Shown: positions 36,348 to 45,110, counted from the first letter of the stretch. The stretch: 49,780 nt of DNA from Chitinophagaceae bacterium (GCA_026415715.1 JAOAGO010000021.1:1-49780); one strand, 5' to 3'. The notes: generated by a model not told the origin, from the sequence alone. Made by a program: numbers and translations.

Positions 36348-36899
36348 ATGGAACTGAGACTTTTCAGCGAGCCACATTTATTTTCTTCAACAATCCATTC
36401 AGCTGATTCCTTTTTTACACTGCGCCTTGCAGACGAACGGGACATTCCCCTGATTCATACACTGGCGCTTGAAATATGGCCGGCCGCATATGCCACCATT
36501 CTTTCCGAAGACCAGATCAACTATATGCTTCACCTGATGTACAGCCACGAGTCGCTGATGAACCAGATGAAACAACAGCATGAGTTTTTAATAGTTTTAC
36601 ATAACAACCGGCCGGCGGGATTTGCCTCGGTAAGCCCCGTGGCAGCCGGCGTGTACAAGCTGCAGAAACTTTATATTCATCCTAAGTATCAAGGAGCAGG
36701 AGCAGGACGTTTTGTGATAGAAACCATTCTGAAAGCCATCAAACAAAAGCGTGGTACAGCCTTGCAACTGAACGTAAACCGCAACAATCCGGCTGTTTTC
36801 TTTTACAAAAAATCAGGTTTCATAATCGTAAAGGAAGAAGATATTGATATCGGTAACGGATTTTTTATGAACGATTATGTTATGGAAAAAAAAGTGTAA
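36348..36899 (+). CDS. GNAT-family N-acetyltransferase
   Basis: This 183-residue protein is a GNAT enzyme. After a 25-residue leader the fold starts with FTLRLADERDIPLIHTLALEIW; the acetyl-CoA loop is KLYIHPKYQGAGAGRFVIET (Q/RxxGxG/A), followed by LQLNVNRNNPAVFFYKKSGFII. The latter pattern (NxxxNxxAxxFYxKxGF) is typical of ribosomal or small-molecule acetyltransferases of this type. Upstream, TATCTTTA at 36337-36344 looks like a -7 box but lies only three bases before the ATG, so the mRNA may be almost leaderless. Substrate unknown. Confidence 0.9.
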   Translation: MELRLFSEPHLFSSTIHSADSFFTLRLADERDIPLIHTLALEIWPAAYATILSEDQINYMLHLMYSHESLMNQMKQQHEFLIVLHNNRPAGFASVSPVAAGVYKLQKLYIHPKYQGAGAGRFVIETILKAIKQKRGTALQLNVNRNNPAVFFYKKSGFIIVKEEDIDIGNGFFMNDYVMEKKV

Positions 36900-37170
36900 T
36901 AACCGGCAGCTTTCCGCCAAACAAAAAACTCATCATATCCCTTTTGTATTTGCTCATACCGGGTTTTTAGAGCTGAAACGAAATCTTTATTTCATTTCCG
37001 GAATAAGATAAACAAACCGATGATTACTGTCTCAAAAAAAATTAATAGAGGCTGAAAAGCAAATGATTTGTATCTGAATAATAAAAACTAAATTGCCGCC
37101 TGTAAACTAGTAAAACGGAAAAAGGAACTTTTTGTTTTTTTTCATTTTCCCGAATGAATGAAAGTCGGAT

Positions 37171-38544
37171 ATGCGCAACATTTTAATTTTCGGAGCCGGA
37201 AAATCCTCAACCGTACTGATTCAGTACCTTCTTACTTTGGCCGAAAAAGAAAACTTTACTGTAACCGTAGCCGATGAAAACGAAAACCTGGTGAAATCCA
37301 AATTAAAGGATTTTCCACATGGCCGGGCCGCATCCTTTAATATATTATCTCATGAAACCCGCAACGATTTCATCCGCCGGTCTGATTTGGTCATTTCTTT
37401 GCTTCCGCCCTCGCTTCACCCGCTGATTGCAAAAGATTGTCTGCATCACGCCAAACATCTGATTACCGCTTCGTATGTGGATGAAGAAATGAAAAAAATG
37501 GATACCGAGGCAAAACGGCTCGGGCTACTCTTTTTATGTGAAGCCGGACTTGACCCCGGTATTGACCATATGAGCGCCATGCAACTGATTCACCGAATCC
37601 GGGCAGAAGGCGGACAAATAACCTCCTTCAAATCTCATTGCGGCGGACTGGTTGCACCTGAAAGTGATGACAATCCATGGCACTATAAAATCAGCTGGAA
37701 TCCCAGAAATATCGTATTGGCCGGAATACACGGCGCCCGATATCTTGAAAATCAACAAATCAAAACACTGCGCTATGAAGAATTATTTGAAAATTATGCG
37801 CAGAACAGTTTGAACCTTCCCGAAACCAGTGTGTTAAGCTGGTATCCTAACCGCGATTCGCTGCCGTATGTTTCCCTGTACGGATTAGAACCGATTGACA
37901 CCTTTGTGCGTACCACGCTCCGCCATCCGCATTTCATGTATGGCTGGAAACATATTGTGAAATGGAAACTCACCGATGAAACGGCAACTTATGAAACAGA
38001 TAATAAAACCCTGCACGAACTTTTTCAGGAACATTTGAAACGACAAGGCATTGCTGAAATATATTTTGACAAACGGGATGAATACATTCCCGAAGAAACT
38101 CAACCATCTAAAAATGAATCGGTGGAAATCAAAGAAATTTTACGAAAACAACTGGAATTTCTGGGTTTTTATGATAAAGTTACCAAGGTAAACAAAGGCC
38201 AGTGCTCCGCCGCCGATATCCTTCAGTTTGCTCTGGAAAAAAAACTAACCCTGAAGCCGGATGACAAAGACATGATTGTCATGGCGCACGAAGTGGAATT
38301 TGACATCAATAACACTGCCAAACGTCTTATCAGTTACCTGATAGTAAAAGGCGAAAATGCGTTGCGCACGGCTATGGCAAAAACCGTCGGGCTTCCTATG
38401 GGCATTTCTGCCCGTTTGATACTAAACGGACACATTCGATGTAAGGGAGTACAGATTCCGGTGTTGCCGGAAATTTATGAACCGGTACTGGCCGGGCTGG
38501 CCGAACACAACATTCTTTTTAAAGAGAAAGATATTTCTCCATGA
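37171..38544 (+). CDS. Saccharopine dehydrogenase-like NAD(P)-dependent oxidoreductase
   Basis: This 457-residue protein has an N-terminal Rossmann motif, NILIFGAGKSSTVLIQYLL, and the saccharopine-type segments LVISLLPPSLHPLIAKDCLHH, ASYVDEEMKKMD and FLCEAGLDPGIDHMSAM. The C-terminal domain ends in GLPMGISARLILNGHIRCKG, as in LYS9-type (glutamate-forming) saccharopine reductases. It interconverts saccharopine and alpha-aminoadipate semialdehyde plus glutamate in lysine metabolism; in Bacteroidota the direction is probably breakdown, though no second lysine gene is nearby. Its 3' end overlaps the convergent sirtuin gene by 26 bases. Confidence 0.88.
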   Translation: MRNILIFGAGKSSTVLIQYLLTLAEKENFTVTVADENENLVKSKLKDFPHGRAASFNILSHETRNDFIRRSDLVISLLPPSLHPLIAKDCLHHAKHLITASYVDEEMKKMDTEAKRLGLLFLCEAGLDPGIDHMSAMQLIHRIRAEGGQITSFKSHCGGLVAPESDDNPWHYKISWNPRNIVLAGIHGARYLENQQIKTLRYEELFENYAQNSLNLPETSVLSWYPNRDSLPYVSLYGLEPIDTFVRTTLRHPHFMYGWKHIVKWKLTDETATYETDNKTLHELFQEHLKRQGIAEIYFDKRDEYIPEETQPSKNESVEIKEILRKQLEFLGFYDKVTKVNKGQCSAADILQFALEKKLTLKPDDKDMIVMAHEVEFDINNTAKRLISYLIVKGENALRTAMAKTVGLPMGISARLILNGHIRCKGVQIPVLPEIYEPVLAGLAEHNILFKEKDISP

Positions 38545-39220
38545 GTATTTTTTTCAGTTCGGCCACTCCTTCCGTTGCGCTTTTTTCAATAGGGGTAATC
38601 GGGTCAGGAAGTGAGACGTAAGGAATTTTTTTATCAATCACAAAAACAGGAACCCCGGGCCGTACATAATAAATCAGTCCGGCAGCAGGATATACAACCA
38701 ATGAGGTACCGATAACCACAAAAATATCGGCCTGCTTTACAATGGGAATGGCTTTTTCCATCATGGGTACCGGTTCTTCAAACCATACCACATGCGGACG
38801 ATACTGATGTCCGTCTTCGGCCAGATCGCCCAGATGTATGTCGCCCCGTATTTCTTTTATGAGGTGTTCGTTTTTTTCACTGCGCATTTTGAAAATTTCA
38901 CCGTGCAGATGCAAGACGTTTGAAGAGCCCGCCCGTTCATGAAGATCGTCAATGTTTTGTGTTATGATGGTGACGTCAAAATATTGTTCCAGTTCTGCCA
39001 GGCCGTAATGGGCTGTGTTGGGGCGGGCTTCGGCCACGTTTCTTCTTCTTTCATTGTAAAACTGTAGTACCAGGGCCGGATTTCTTTTCCAGGCCGTGGG
39101 GGTTGCCACTTCGGATATATCATACCCTTCCCAGAGCCCGTCGCTGTCGCGAAAGGTTTTTAATCCGCTTTCGGCGCTGATGCCGGCGCCGGAAAGAACA
39201 ACTAATTTTTGTTTGGACAT
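38519..39220 (-). CDS. Sir2-family NAD-dependent protein deacylase, zinc-ribbon-free type
   Basis: This 233-residue sirtuin has the NAD-binding GAGISAESGLKTFRD, ITQNIDDLHERAGS, LHLHGEIFK (catalytic His) and VVIGTSLVVYPAAGL. Sirtuins remove acyl groups from lysine with NAD+. The usual four zinc cysteines between HGEIFK and RPHVVWF are absent: this segment contains no cysteine. The YNER in LQFYNERRRNVAEA fits the YxxR motif that in CobB/SIRT5 favours succinyl or malonyl lysine. The start is the ATG complementary to 39218-39220; a T15 run lies upstream at 39275-39289. Confidence 0.92.
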   Translation of the reverse strand: MSKQKLVVLSGAGISAESGLKTFRDSDGLWEGYDISEVATPTAWKRNPALVLQFYNERRRNVAEARPNTAHYGLAELEQYFDVTIITQNIDDLHERAGSSNVLHLHGEIFKMRSEKNEHLIKEIRGDIHLGDLAEDGHQYRPHVVWFEEPVPMMEKAIPIVKQADIFVVIGTSLVVYPAAGLIYYVRPGVPVFVIDKKIPYVSLPDPITPIEKSATEGVAELKKILMEKYLSL

Positions 39221-39517
39221 AACCGAATGAGTTGGCTGTAAATTTAAGCGTTGAATCAGGAATTGTAAACATTATTTTTTTTTTTTTTTGAGGGAAAAAA
39301 GATTTTCCGGGAAGTGATTCATTTCTTTCCATTACATACATCTCTTCTGAACTTCTTAATTTTAAATTCTTATCGTCAAGTCGTTGCTTTTTTTATGTTG
39401 CTGTTTATTTGCCGAATGGTTTAAAAAGTGATAAATGAAAACGCAGAGACAAATTATTATGGAAAATGAAATGTGTGCTGCCGGTGGATTTCTGCTGTTT
39501 TTGAAGGTCTGTATTTT

Positions 39518-39665
39518 ACCCCGAAATTTTCAGTTGAATTGCAGAAGTGAAGTCTCATAAGCTATTTTGATTTTAATGCCTGCTGTGGTTACATCCATAA
39601 AAATGAAATCACATCCTTACATCCTTAAAATTTTTGCTTTGAACCGGGAAATCTGGATTTAAAAT
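39518..39665 (+). repeat. Direct repeat, copy 1 (~145 bp)
   Basis: It shares with copy 2 the blocks TTTTCAGTTGAATT, TTAATGCCTGCT, ACATCCTTACATCCTTAAAA and TTGCTTTGAACCG in the same order and spacing. The central part is more diverged. No gene lies in it. Confidence 0.85.
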
Positions 39666-39670
39666 TTTCA

Positions 39671-39766
39671 CCTCACCCCCTGCCCCCCTCTCCATTTGCC
39701 CGCAAATGGAGAGGGGGTAAACGGAATTTCCTTTGTTATAAAAAAACATTGCTTAGGGGGGTGAGG
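39671..39766. repeat. MITE-like palindromic element (CCTCACCCCC ends)
   Basis: The ends are inverted: CCTCACCCCC at 39671-39680 and its complement at 39757-39766. Inside is a perfect palindrome with 16-bp arms and a 2-base loop (39684-39717), of the kind CCCCCTCTCCATTTGC. Similar GGGGTGAGG/CCTCACCCC elements are widespread as small non-coding repeats in bacteria. Confidence 0.8.
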
Positions 39767-39832
39767 CAAAATTTCATGAATCCGGTTTGGAAAGAAACTT
39801 TTCCCAAAAAACACACCTTGAATCTTCCTCAA

Positions 39833-39975
39833 ACCCGGAATTTTCAGTTGAATTTCAGATGTGAAGGAGCTAATGCTATTTCGGTATTAATGCCTGCTAC
39901 GGATACATCTGAAAAAAATGAAATAACATCCTTACATCCTTAAAATTCTTGCTTTGAACCGAAAAATCTGAATTG
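39833..39975 (+). repeat. Direct repeat, copy 2 (~145 bp)
   Basis: It starts after the palindromic element and repeats copy 1 block by block, including the doubled ACATCCTT. The copies are about 75-80 percent alike by eye. Confidence 0.85.
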
Positions 39976-40013
39976 AATTCCTGCCATTCGGCAATGTAAT
40001 AAAAAGGGTGATT

Positions 40014-40190
40014 AGCGTTACGGCAGGTGAAGGGCTGCGGTGGCCGGAGGGCCTGCCGGAAATCCGGCAGGGTGCGAACGTTGCGGGGCTATGCGCTTTG
40101 GTGTGAGCACCGACAGCCCGAAGGACACCGGACAGGCGATGAACAGCGAACCTGCCCGCCGAAGGCGGGACGATGAGAGCCCCAACTAAA
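40014..40190. repeat. Dispersed GC-rich structured intergenic repeat, copy B
   Basis: On the minus strand it reads GGGGCTCTC, then GTTCATC, TTCGGGCTG, a region ending GCAGCCCTTCA and CTAATCA. It contains two perfect hairpins, CCTGCCGGA-AA-TCCGGCAGG (40052-40071) and CCCGCC-GAA-GGCGGG (40155-40169). Copy A is at 20738-20880 in the opposite orientation. Confidence 0.65.
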
Positions 40191-40241
40191 ATTTCAATGA
40201 TACAATGATTTAAAAAGTCTATTTACATTTCACAATCAACC

Positions 40242-41276
40242 TCACCCGTGCTCCGTCGTCGTCCAGGTGGTGAGGCCGTATTTGGTAAACTGGTAGGGAT
40301 AAACCTTGCCGCCATAAGGTTGCAGCGCTTCAATGACGTTGAATTTTGTATTGCCGGGACAGTAAAAAATCATGAATCCGCCGCCGCCGGCTCCCGAAAT
40401 TTTTCCGCCCGTAGCGCCGGCTTTTCGGGCTGCTTCATAAATCTCATCCAGGAATTCATTGGTAATACCTTCGGCCATTTTTCGTTTTTGTTCGTATCCG
40501 TAATTCAGAATCTCGCCGATTTTATCAATTTGTCCCCTAAGAAGGGCTTCTTTCATCATAACCGACTGCTCTTTGAGTTGATGCATGGCCTGAATGGACG
40601 GTTCCTTGTTTTCTTTTACGTTATTGCTTTGCCGGATGATAAATTCGGCCGAATCGCGACTGACGGAAGTATAATACAGCAGCAGGTTATTCTCGAGTTC
40701 ATGCAGATATTGATGTTTTACACGCAACGGATTCACAATCACTTTATCATCGGCATAAAACTCCATGAAATTGATTCCGCCGAAAGTGGCGGCGTACTGG
40801 TCCTGCTTTCCGCCGGCCAGCTTGAGTTCAATGCGTTCAATGTGGTAAGCGTAGTGCGCCAGGTCGTATTCGCCGAGAGGAAGTTTGAGCATTTCGGCAA
40901 AAGCGCCCAGTATGGCTACCACCAGTGTGGAAGAAGTGCCTAATCCTGAGCCGGCCGGAACATCCACAAAGGTGGTGAGGCGTAATCCCTGAGGCTGCAA
41001 ATCATAATCTCTGCGAATGGCATTAAATATACCTTTCAGTAAATCAAGTTTGCCGTTGAGAGGTAATTCCGGCATCCAGTCGTACTGCTCCGTTTCCTGC
41101 CTGTCCTGCGCCACGAGCACAATTTTTTTATCGGGCAACAGTTCAATAGTGGCTCTGGCAAACAGGGAAATGGTGGCGTTGAGAATGGCGCCGCCGAAAA
41201 TATCACTATAGGGGCTCACGTCGGTTCCTCCTCCTGCCAGTCCGATTCGCAAAGGGGCTTTACTTCTGTACATCAT
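40242..41276 (-). CDS. GHMP kinase, D-glycero-D-manno-heptose 7-phosphate kinase-like
   Basis: This 344-residue GHMP sugar kinase starts with APLRIGLAGGGTDVSPYSD, which is the heptose-7-phosphate kinase (HddA) N terminus. The ATP loop is VPAGSGLGTSSTLVVAI, and the third motif is KISGAGGGGFMIF. It phosphorylates a sugar, most probably heptose 7-phosphate or a related nucleotide-sugar precursor. It overlaps the upstream GT4 gene by 17 bases and lies in a glycan-synthesis run. Two in-frame ATGs at 41276 and 41273 are possible starts. Confidence 0.88.
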   Translation of the reverse strand: MMYRSKAPLRIGLAGGGTDVSPYSDIFGGAILNATISLFARATIELLPDKKIVLVAQDRQETEQYDWMPELPLNGKLDLLKGIFNAIRRDYDLQPQGLRLTTFVDVPAGSGLGTSSTLVVAILGAFAEMLKLPLGEYDLAHYAYHIERIELKLAGGKQDQYAATFGGINFMEFYADDKVIVNPLRVKHQYLHELENNLLLYYTSVSRDSAEFIIRQSNNVKENKEPSIQAMHQLKEQSVMMKEALLRGQIDKIGEILNYGYEQKRKMAEGITNEFLDEIYEAARKAGATGGKISGAGGGGFMIFYCPGNTKFNVIEALQPYGGKVYPYQFTKYGLTTWTTTEHG

Positions 41277-42402
41277 GTGCTAAATTTAAAACGGCCTGAA
41301 CCAAATGCGACCAGCTGTATTTTTGTTTCTCTTCGCGCAGCGAATCTAAAAAATAATGTTTACCGAGTTCTTTAAATTTCAAAAGGCTATCGGCAATGGA
41401 TTCGGCTTCGGGTTTGCATACCAGTCCGGCCTTGCCGTGAGGCACCCTGTCGGGCAGCCCGCCCACGTCGGTTACAATCATCGGCGCTTCAAAATGATAG
41501 GCCAGCGGGGTGACGCCGCTTTGCGTAGCCCTTCGGTAAGGTTGCACCACGCCATCGGCAGCGCTGAAATAATATTTTACTTCTTCATCCGGAATGAACT
41601 GATTTTTCAGCACTACATCATCCTGCAATCCGTTACTTTGTATTTGTTCAAGATAAGGTTGAGGATTTTCATAAAACTCGCCGGCAATCAGAAATTTCAT
41701 TCCGTGAATCAGATTCTTTTTTTTGAGTAAAGCAACGGCATCCAGCAACAGGTCAAGCCCTTTATAGTTCCGGATAAATCCGAAAAAAAGAAAAACGGTT
41801 TCCTTATCATTCAAGCCGAGGTATTTTCGGGCCTCCGACTGAGGTATTGTTGCGCCGAAATTGTCGTACAGCGGATGCGGAACCATAACGGCGGGCTTTT
41901 GTTTTTCAAAGCGGCGTAAATCATTCGTCACCTTTTGGCTCATGGTAATAAAACCGTCGCAGCTGTTGAGGAAATAACGGGTAAATAAGGTATCGCCCGG
42001 CCTTTTTTCATGCGGAATCACATTATCCGTTAACGCCAGAATTGCGGTGTGCCTGTTTTTACGAATACGGCGAAGGATGGTTCCTAAGGCAGGCCCGAAA
42101 AAAGGAAGCCAGTAACGCACCAGCACGATATCGGGCTTTTCATTTTTCAATCGCCTGCCCACGCTGAACCAGTTCAGCGGATTTACGGAATGAATAAGCG
42201 GACGGATTTTGATTTTTTCCGGCGGCGGCGCAGAGGTGTACTGCGAAGCGCCGGGAAATAAAAAGGAAGGATATTGCAAAGAGTAAGAAATGATGTGGCA
42301 GTCATGCCCCTCCTGTAAAAACTGCAAAGCCAGCCGGTGATTAAATGACGCCAACCCGCCCCGCAGAGGATGCCCCGGCCCTACAATATACACTTTTGCC
42401 AT
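41260..42402 (-). CDS. Glycosyltransferase family 4 protein
   Basis: This 380-residue protein has a GT-B fold: VYIVGPGHPLRGGLASFNHRLA at the N terminus is an acceptor-binding glycine-rich loop, and the donor domain contains VFLFFGFIRNYKGLDLLLDA and VQPYRRATQSGVTPLAYHFEAP with a GT4 Glu. GT4 enzymes move sugars from NDP-sugars with retention. It starts one base after the stop of the GT2 gene and overlaps the kinase gene by 17 bases. It probably builds a surface glycan. Confidence 0.9.
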   Translation of the reverse strand: MAKVYIVGPGHPLRGGLASFNHRLALQFLQEGHDCHIISYSLQYPSFLFPGASQYTSAPPPEKIKIRPLIHSVNPLNWFSVGRRLKNEKPDIVLVRYWLPFFGPALGTILRRIRKNRHTAILALTDNVIPHEKRPGDTLFTRYFLNSCDGFITMSQKVTNDLRRFEKQKPAVMVPHPLYDNFGATIPQSEARKYLGLNDKETVFLFFGFIRNYKGLDLLLDAVALLKKKNLIHGMKFLIAGEFYENPQPYLEQIQSNGLQDDVVLKNQFIPDEEVKYYFSAADGVVQPYRRATQSGVTPLAYHFEAPMIVTDVGGLPDRVPHGKAGLVCKPEAESIADSLLKFKELGKHYFLDSLREEKQKYSWSHLVQAVLNLAHDVQK

Positions 42403-42403
42403 T

Positions 42404-43345
42404 TCAGAAACCTGTTTTCTTTTCTATATGATAGGCATTCCGCTGGGGCGAATTTCGGGAAATCAATTCGCCCAGAAATCCGGCCAGAAACATCTGCATA
42501 CCGATAATGGTTGCGGTGAGCGCCAGATAAAATGCCGGTTTGTTGGTAAGCGAAAATTCTTTGAGTGTAAACTTTAACACAATAAGATACACGGCCATAC
42601 CCAACCCCAGCAGAAAAAAAACCGTTCCCCACAACCCGAAAAAATGCATGGGGCGCTTGGAAAATTTTCCTACAAACATGATGGAAAGCAAATCCAGAAA
42701 TCCGTTGATAAAACGCTGCCATCCGAATTTGGATTTTCCGTATTTGCGGGGACGATGCTCTACAACCTTCTCTCCTATTTTCCGAAACCCTGCCCACTTG
42801 GCCAGCACCGGGATGTAGCGATGCATTTCGCCATATACTTCAATGCTTTTCACCGTGCGGTTTTTGTAGGCCTTCAACCCGCAGTTAAAGTCATGCAGGT
42901 GAATACCCGACACCCGGCGGGTAACGGCATTGAAAAAACGGGAAGGGATATTTTTGGTGAGTTTATTATCGTACCGTTTCTTTTTCCATCCGCTCACCAA
43001 ATCGTAACCTTCTTCCAGAATCATTTTCCGCAAAGCCGGTATTTCGTCCGGACTGTCCTGTAAATCGGCGTCCATCGTAATCACCACCTCGCCGGAAGCG
43101 GCCCGGAAACCTTCGTGCAGGGCTGCCGATTTTCCGTAGTTGCGTTGAAATTTTATGCCCTTGATGTTTGGATTTTTCTGATGCAATGCCTCAATCACGC
43201 TCCACGAATGATCCGAACTGCCGTCGTCAACAAAAATAATTTCATACCGAAGCTGATTGTCCCGCATCACCCGCTCAAGCCATTCCGCCAGTTCGGGCAA
43301 CGACTCGGCTTCGTTGTATAAGGGTATAACAACCGATACATCCAT
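42404..43345 (-). CDS. Glycosyltransferase family 2, polyprenyl-phosphate type
   Basis: This 313-residue protein has an N-terminal GT-A domain (VSVVIPLYNEAESLPELAEW, VDDGSSDHS, MDADLQDSPDEIPAL) and two C-terminal membrane helices (about 232-255 and 265-290). This is the DPM1/GtrB/ArnC-like design, which puts a sugar on undecaprenyl phosphate at the inner membrane. It lies between the DUF4199 gene and the GT4 gene on the same strand with gaps of 1-2 bases. Confidence 0.92.
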   Translation of the reverse strand: MDVSVVIPLYNEAESLPELAEWLERVMRDNQLRYEIIFVDDGSSDHSWSVIEALHQKNPNIKGIKFQRNYGKSAALHEGFRAASGEVVITMDADLQDSPDEIPALRKMILEEGYDLVSGWKKKRYDNKLTKNIPSRFFNAVTRRVSGIHLHDFNCGLKAYKNRTVKSIEVYGEMHRYIPVLAKWAGFRKIGEKVVEHRPRKYGKSKFGWQRFINGFLDLLSIMFVGKFSKRPMHFFGLWGTVFFLLGLGMAVYLIVLKFTLKEFSLTNKPAFYLALTATIIGMQMFLAGFLGELISRNSPQRNAYHIEKKTGF

Positions 43346-43347
43346 AT

Positions 43348-43836
43348 TTATTTTTTTCGCGATAAAAATAAGGCGAAAACACCCGTTACCGCAGCGCCCA
43401 GAATCAAATATCCGAAAATCGTTCCTGAAATCAGTTGAACGGGATAGCGATTTTTAAACCGCAAAGCCTGCGCTTCGGCCTCCTGCGGCAATACCTTGTT
43501 TTTTATGAGTTCTTCCTTGTAAATTCTGGCGGCTTCATCCAATAATCCCGAATTCAGTTTTATAAACACAAAATGAAATACGGTCATCACCAGGGTAACC
43601 ACTATAAAGCAGCGAAACCCCCGTTGAAACAACTCGCCGAAACCGGCCGGTGAAGGATCATGCCGCAGGGAAGACAGCAGCGTCCATAATATACCGGCTC
43701 CGTAAATGCCAAATACCACATATTTCAGGCTTTGATGGCCCGAAGGAAAAAACCGCGATAAGGCCAGAAAATACGCAATCATTACGGCTGAGGTAATCAG
43801 CCCTTTCCGTGCGGGCGATAACGGATAACTTTTCAT
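43348..43836 (-). CDS. DUF4199 four-helix membrane protein
   Basis: This 162-residue protein has four membrane segments (about 12-30, 38-58, 75-97, 132-157), with a charged loop between helices 3 and 4 that includes LDEAARIYKEELIKNKVLP. It fits the Bacteroidota DUF4199 family. These genes are common next to polyprenyl glycosyltransferases and pyrC, as here. The role is unknown. Confidence 0.82.
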   Translation of the reverse strand: MKSYPLSPARKGLITSAVMIAYFLALSRFFPSGHQSLKYVVFGIYGAGILWTLLSSLRHDPSPAGFGELFQRGFRCFIVVTLVMTVFHFVFIKLNSGLLDEAARIYKEELIKNKVLPQEAEAQALRFKNRYPVQLISGTIFGYLILGAAVTGVFALFLSRKK

Positions 43837-43847
43837 GACAAAAAGAT

Positions 43848-45110
43848 TTACAGCAATACATACCGTTGATGATGAATAATGCCTGCCGGCTTTCCGGTAA
43901 GTTCTTTTCCGATAAACGGCGAATTCGCAGATAGCGAGCGAATATCTTCCCGCCGCAATTGCCAGCGCTCAAACGGAAGGAAAAGCGTAAGTATGGCGGG
44001 CTGATCTTCTGCAATGAGCGCTTCCGACAGCCCGAAAATTTTTCTCGGATTCAATGAAAGCATCTGCACAATTTTGTCAAGCGCCAGCCCGGGCATTGCC
44101 GTTCTTATGGCGGAAAATACAGTTTGCAGGCCTATCATACCGGGTTCGGCATGTTCAAACTCCATGGTTTTACTGTCGTAATCCTGTGGCAAATGATGAG
44201 AGGCAAAGCAATCAACCTGCCCCTCTGCAACCGCTTTCTTCAGCGCTTCCCTCTCCTCTCTGTTGCGCAACGGCGGAAATACCTTGAGGCAGGTATCGTA
44301 ACCGGCCAGATCTTCATCGCAGAAAAAAAGATGAAACGGCGTAACGGAACAGGTAATATCGCAGCCGTTAGCCCGTGCTTCTTCAATAATCTGCACCGAT
44401 TTTCCGAGGGTCACTCCGGAAATGTGAAGTTTGGATTCCGCATATCCGGTCAGCTTTACATCACGATAAATCATCAGTTCTTCCGACAGAGCGGGTTTGC
44501 CGGGAAGCCCCATGCGGGTAGATACGATGCCTTCGTGCATCAATCCCTGAGGCTGAAGCGACCGGTCGTCCGGAACCTGCATCAAAATTCCGTCAAAAGC
44601 CCTGATGTACTGAAGCGCTTTCAGCATCAGGCCCGATGATTGCACGGGTTGAATGCCGTCGCTGAAAGCAACGGCGCCGGAAGCTTTCATGTCGTACATT
44701 TCCGCCAGTTCTTTTCCGGCAATATTTTTGGTAACGGCGCCCAGCGGATGCAATGCGGTCGCAAAAGAAGACGATTTTTTCAGGATATATTCCACACCGG
44801 CTTTATCATCAATGGCCGGCTTTGTGTTTGGCAATACAAAAACATCCGTAAACCCTCCTGCCGCCGCGGCGGCTGCTCCGCTTTCCAGTGTTTCCTTATT
44901 TTCAAAACCCGGATCGTTGAAATGTGAAAACACATCTACCCATCCCGGCGATACATGAAGTCCCTCATAAAACACTTCTTCATCGGCCGTGCTGCGGATT
45001 TCGGCATCAATTTTTTTTATGATTCCGTTTTCAATGAAAATGTCAACAGGCTTTCCGTGAAAAGGCGACCGGGGGTCTATAATGACGGCCTGTTTAATCA
45101 GAAGGTTCAT
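43848..45110 (-). CDS. Dihydroorotase-like protein without metal ligands (PyrC' type)
   Basis: This 420-residue amidohydrolase-fold protein aligns with class I dihydroorotase over its length: GWVDVFSHFNDPGFENKETLESG, KAGVEYILKK, LMIYRDVKLTG, HISGVTLGKSVQIIEEA, VTPFHLFFCDEDL, KVFPPLRNREEREAL and DCFASHHLPQDY. The metal ligands are largely missing. The HxH of the first strand is FSH, the HCED segment reads QVPDD, TPHHL is TPFHL, and the SDHAPH motif reads SHHLPQ. It is thus probably not catalytic and fits PyrC', the structural partner of PyrB. An active PyrC should lie elsewhere in the genome. It is the first gene of the glycan run; a TATCTTCG promoter box lies at 45120-45127 (minus). Confidence 0.82.
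   Translation of the reverse strand: MNLLIKQAVIIDPRSPFHGKPVDIFIENGIIKKIDAEIRSTADEEVFYEGLHVSPGWVDVFSHFNDPGFENKETLESGAAAAAAGGFTDVFVLPNTKPAIDDKAGVEYILKKSSSFATALHPLGAVTKNIAGKELAEMYDMKASGAVAFSDGIQPVQSSGLMLKALQYIRAFDGILMQVPDDRSLQPQGLMHEGIVSTRMGLPGKPALSEELMIYRDVKLTGYAESKLHISGVTLGKSVQIIEEARANGCDITCSVTPFHLFFCDEDLAGYDTCLKVFPPLRNREEREALKKAVAEGQVDCFASHHLPQDYDSKTMEFEHAEPGMIGLQTVFSAIRTAMPGLALDKIVQMLSLNPRKIFGLSEALIAEDQPAILTLFLPFERWQLRREDIRSLSANSPFIGKELTGKPAGIIHHQRYVLL

Larger units (their letters stand above)
39221..40241. other. 1-kb gene-free repeat island
   Basis: Between the sirtuin and the sugar kinase there is no credible gene. The region holds a T15 run (39275-39289), two direct copies of a ~145-bp unit (39518-39665 and 39833-39975), a palindromic element between them (39671-39766), and a GC-rich structured repeat (40014-40190) related to 20738-20880. 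The ORF-like stretch 39749-39943 is made of these repeats. Confidence 0.8.

Noticed and set aside
36900-37170. 271-bp intergenic gap before the saccharopine dehydrogenase-like gene
   Set aside because: No hairpin with T-tract, dyad, RNA-like structure or good promoter could be identified.
39749-39943. A 64-codon plus-strand frame
   Set aside because: It lies in the direct repeat and palindromic element, has no family features and no promoter.
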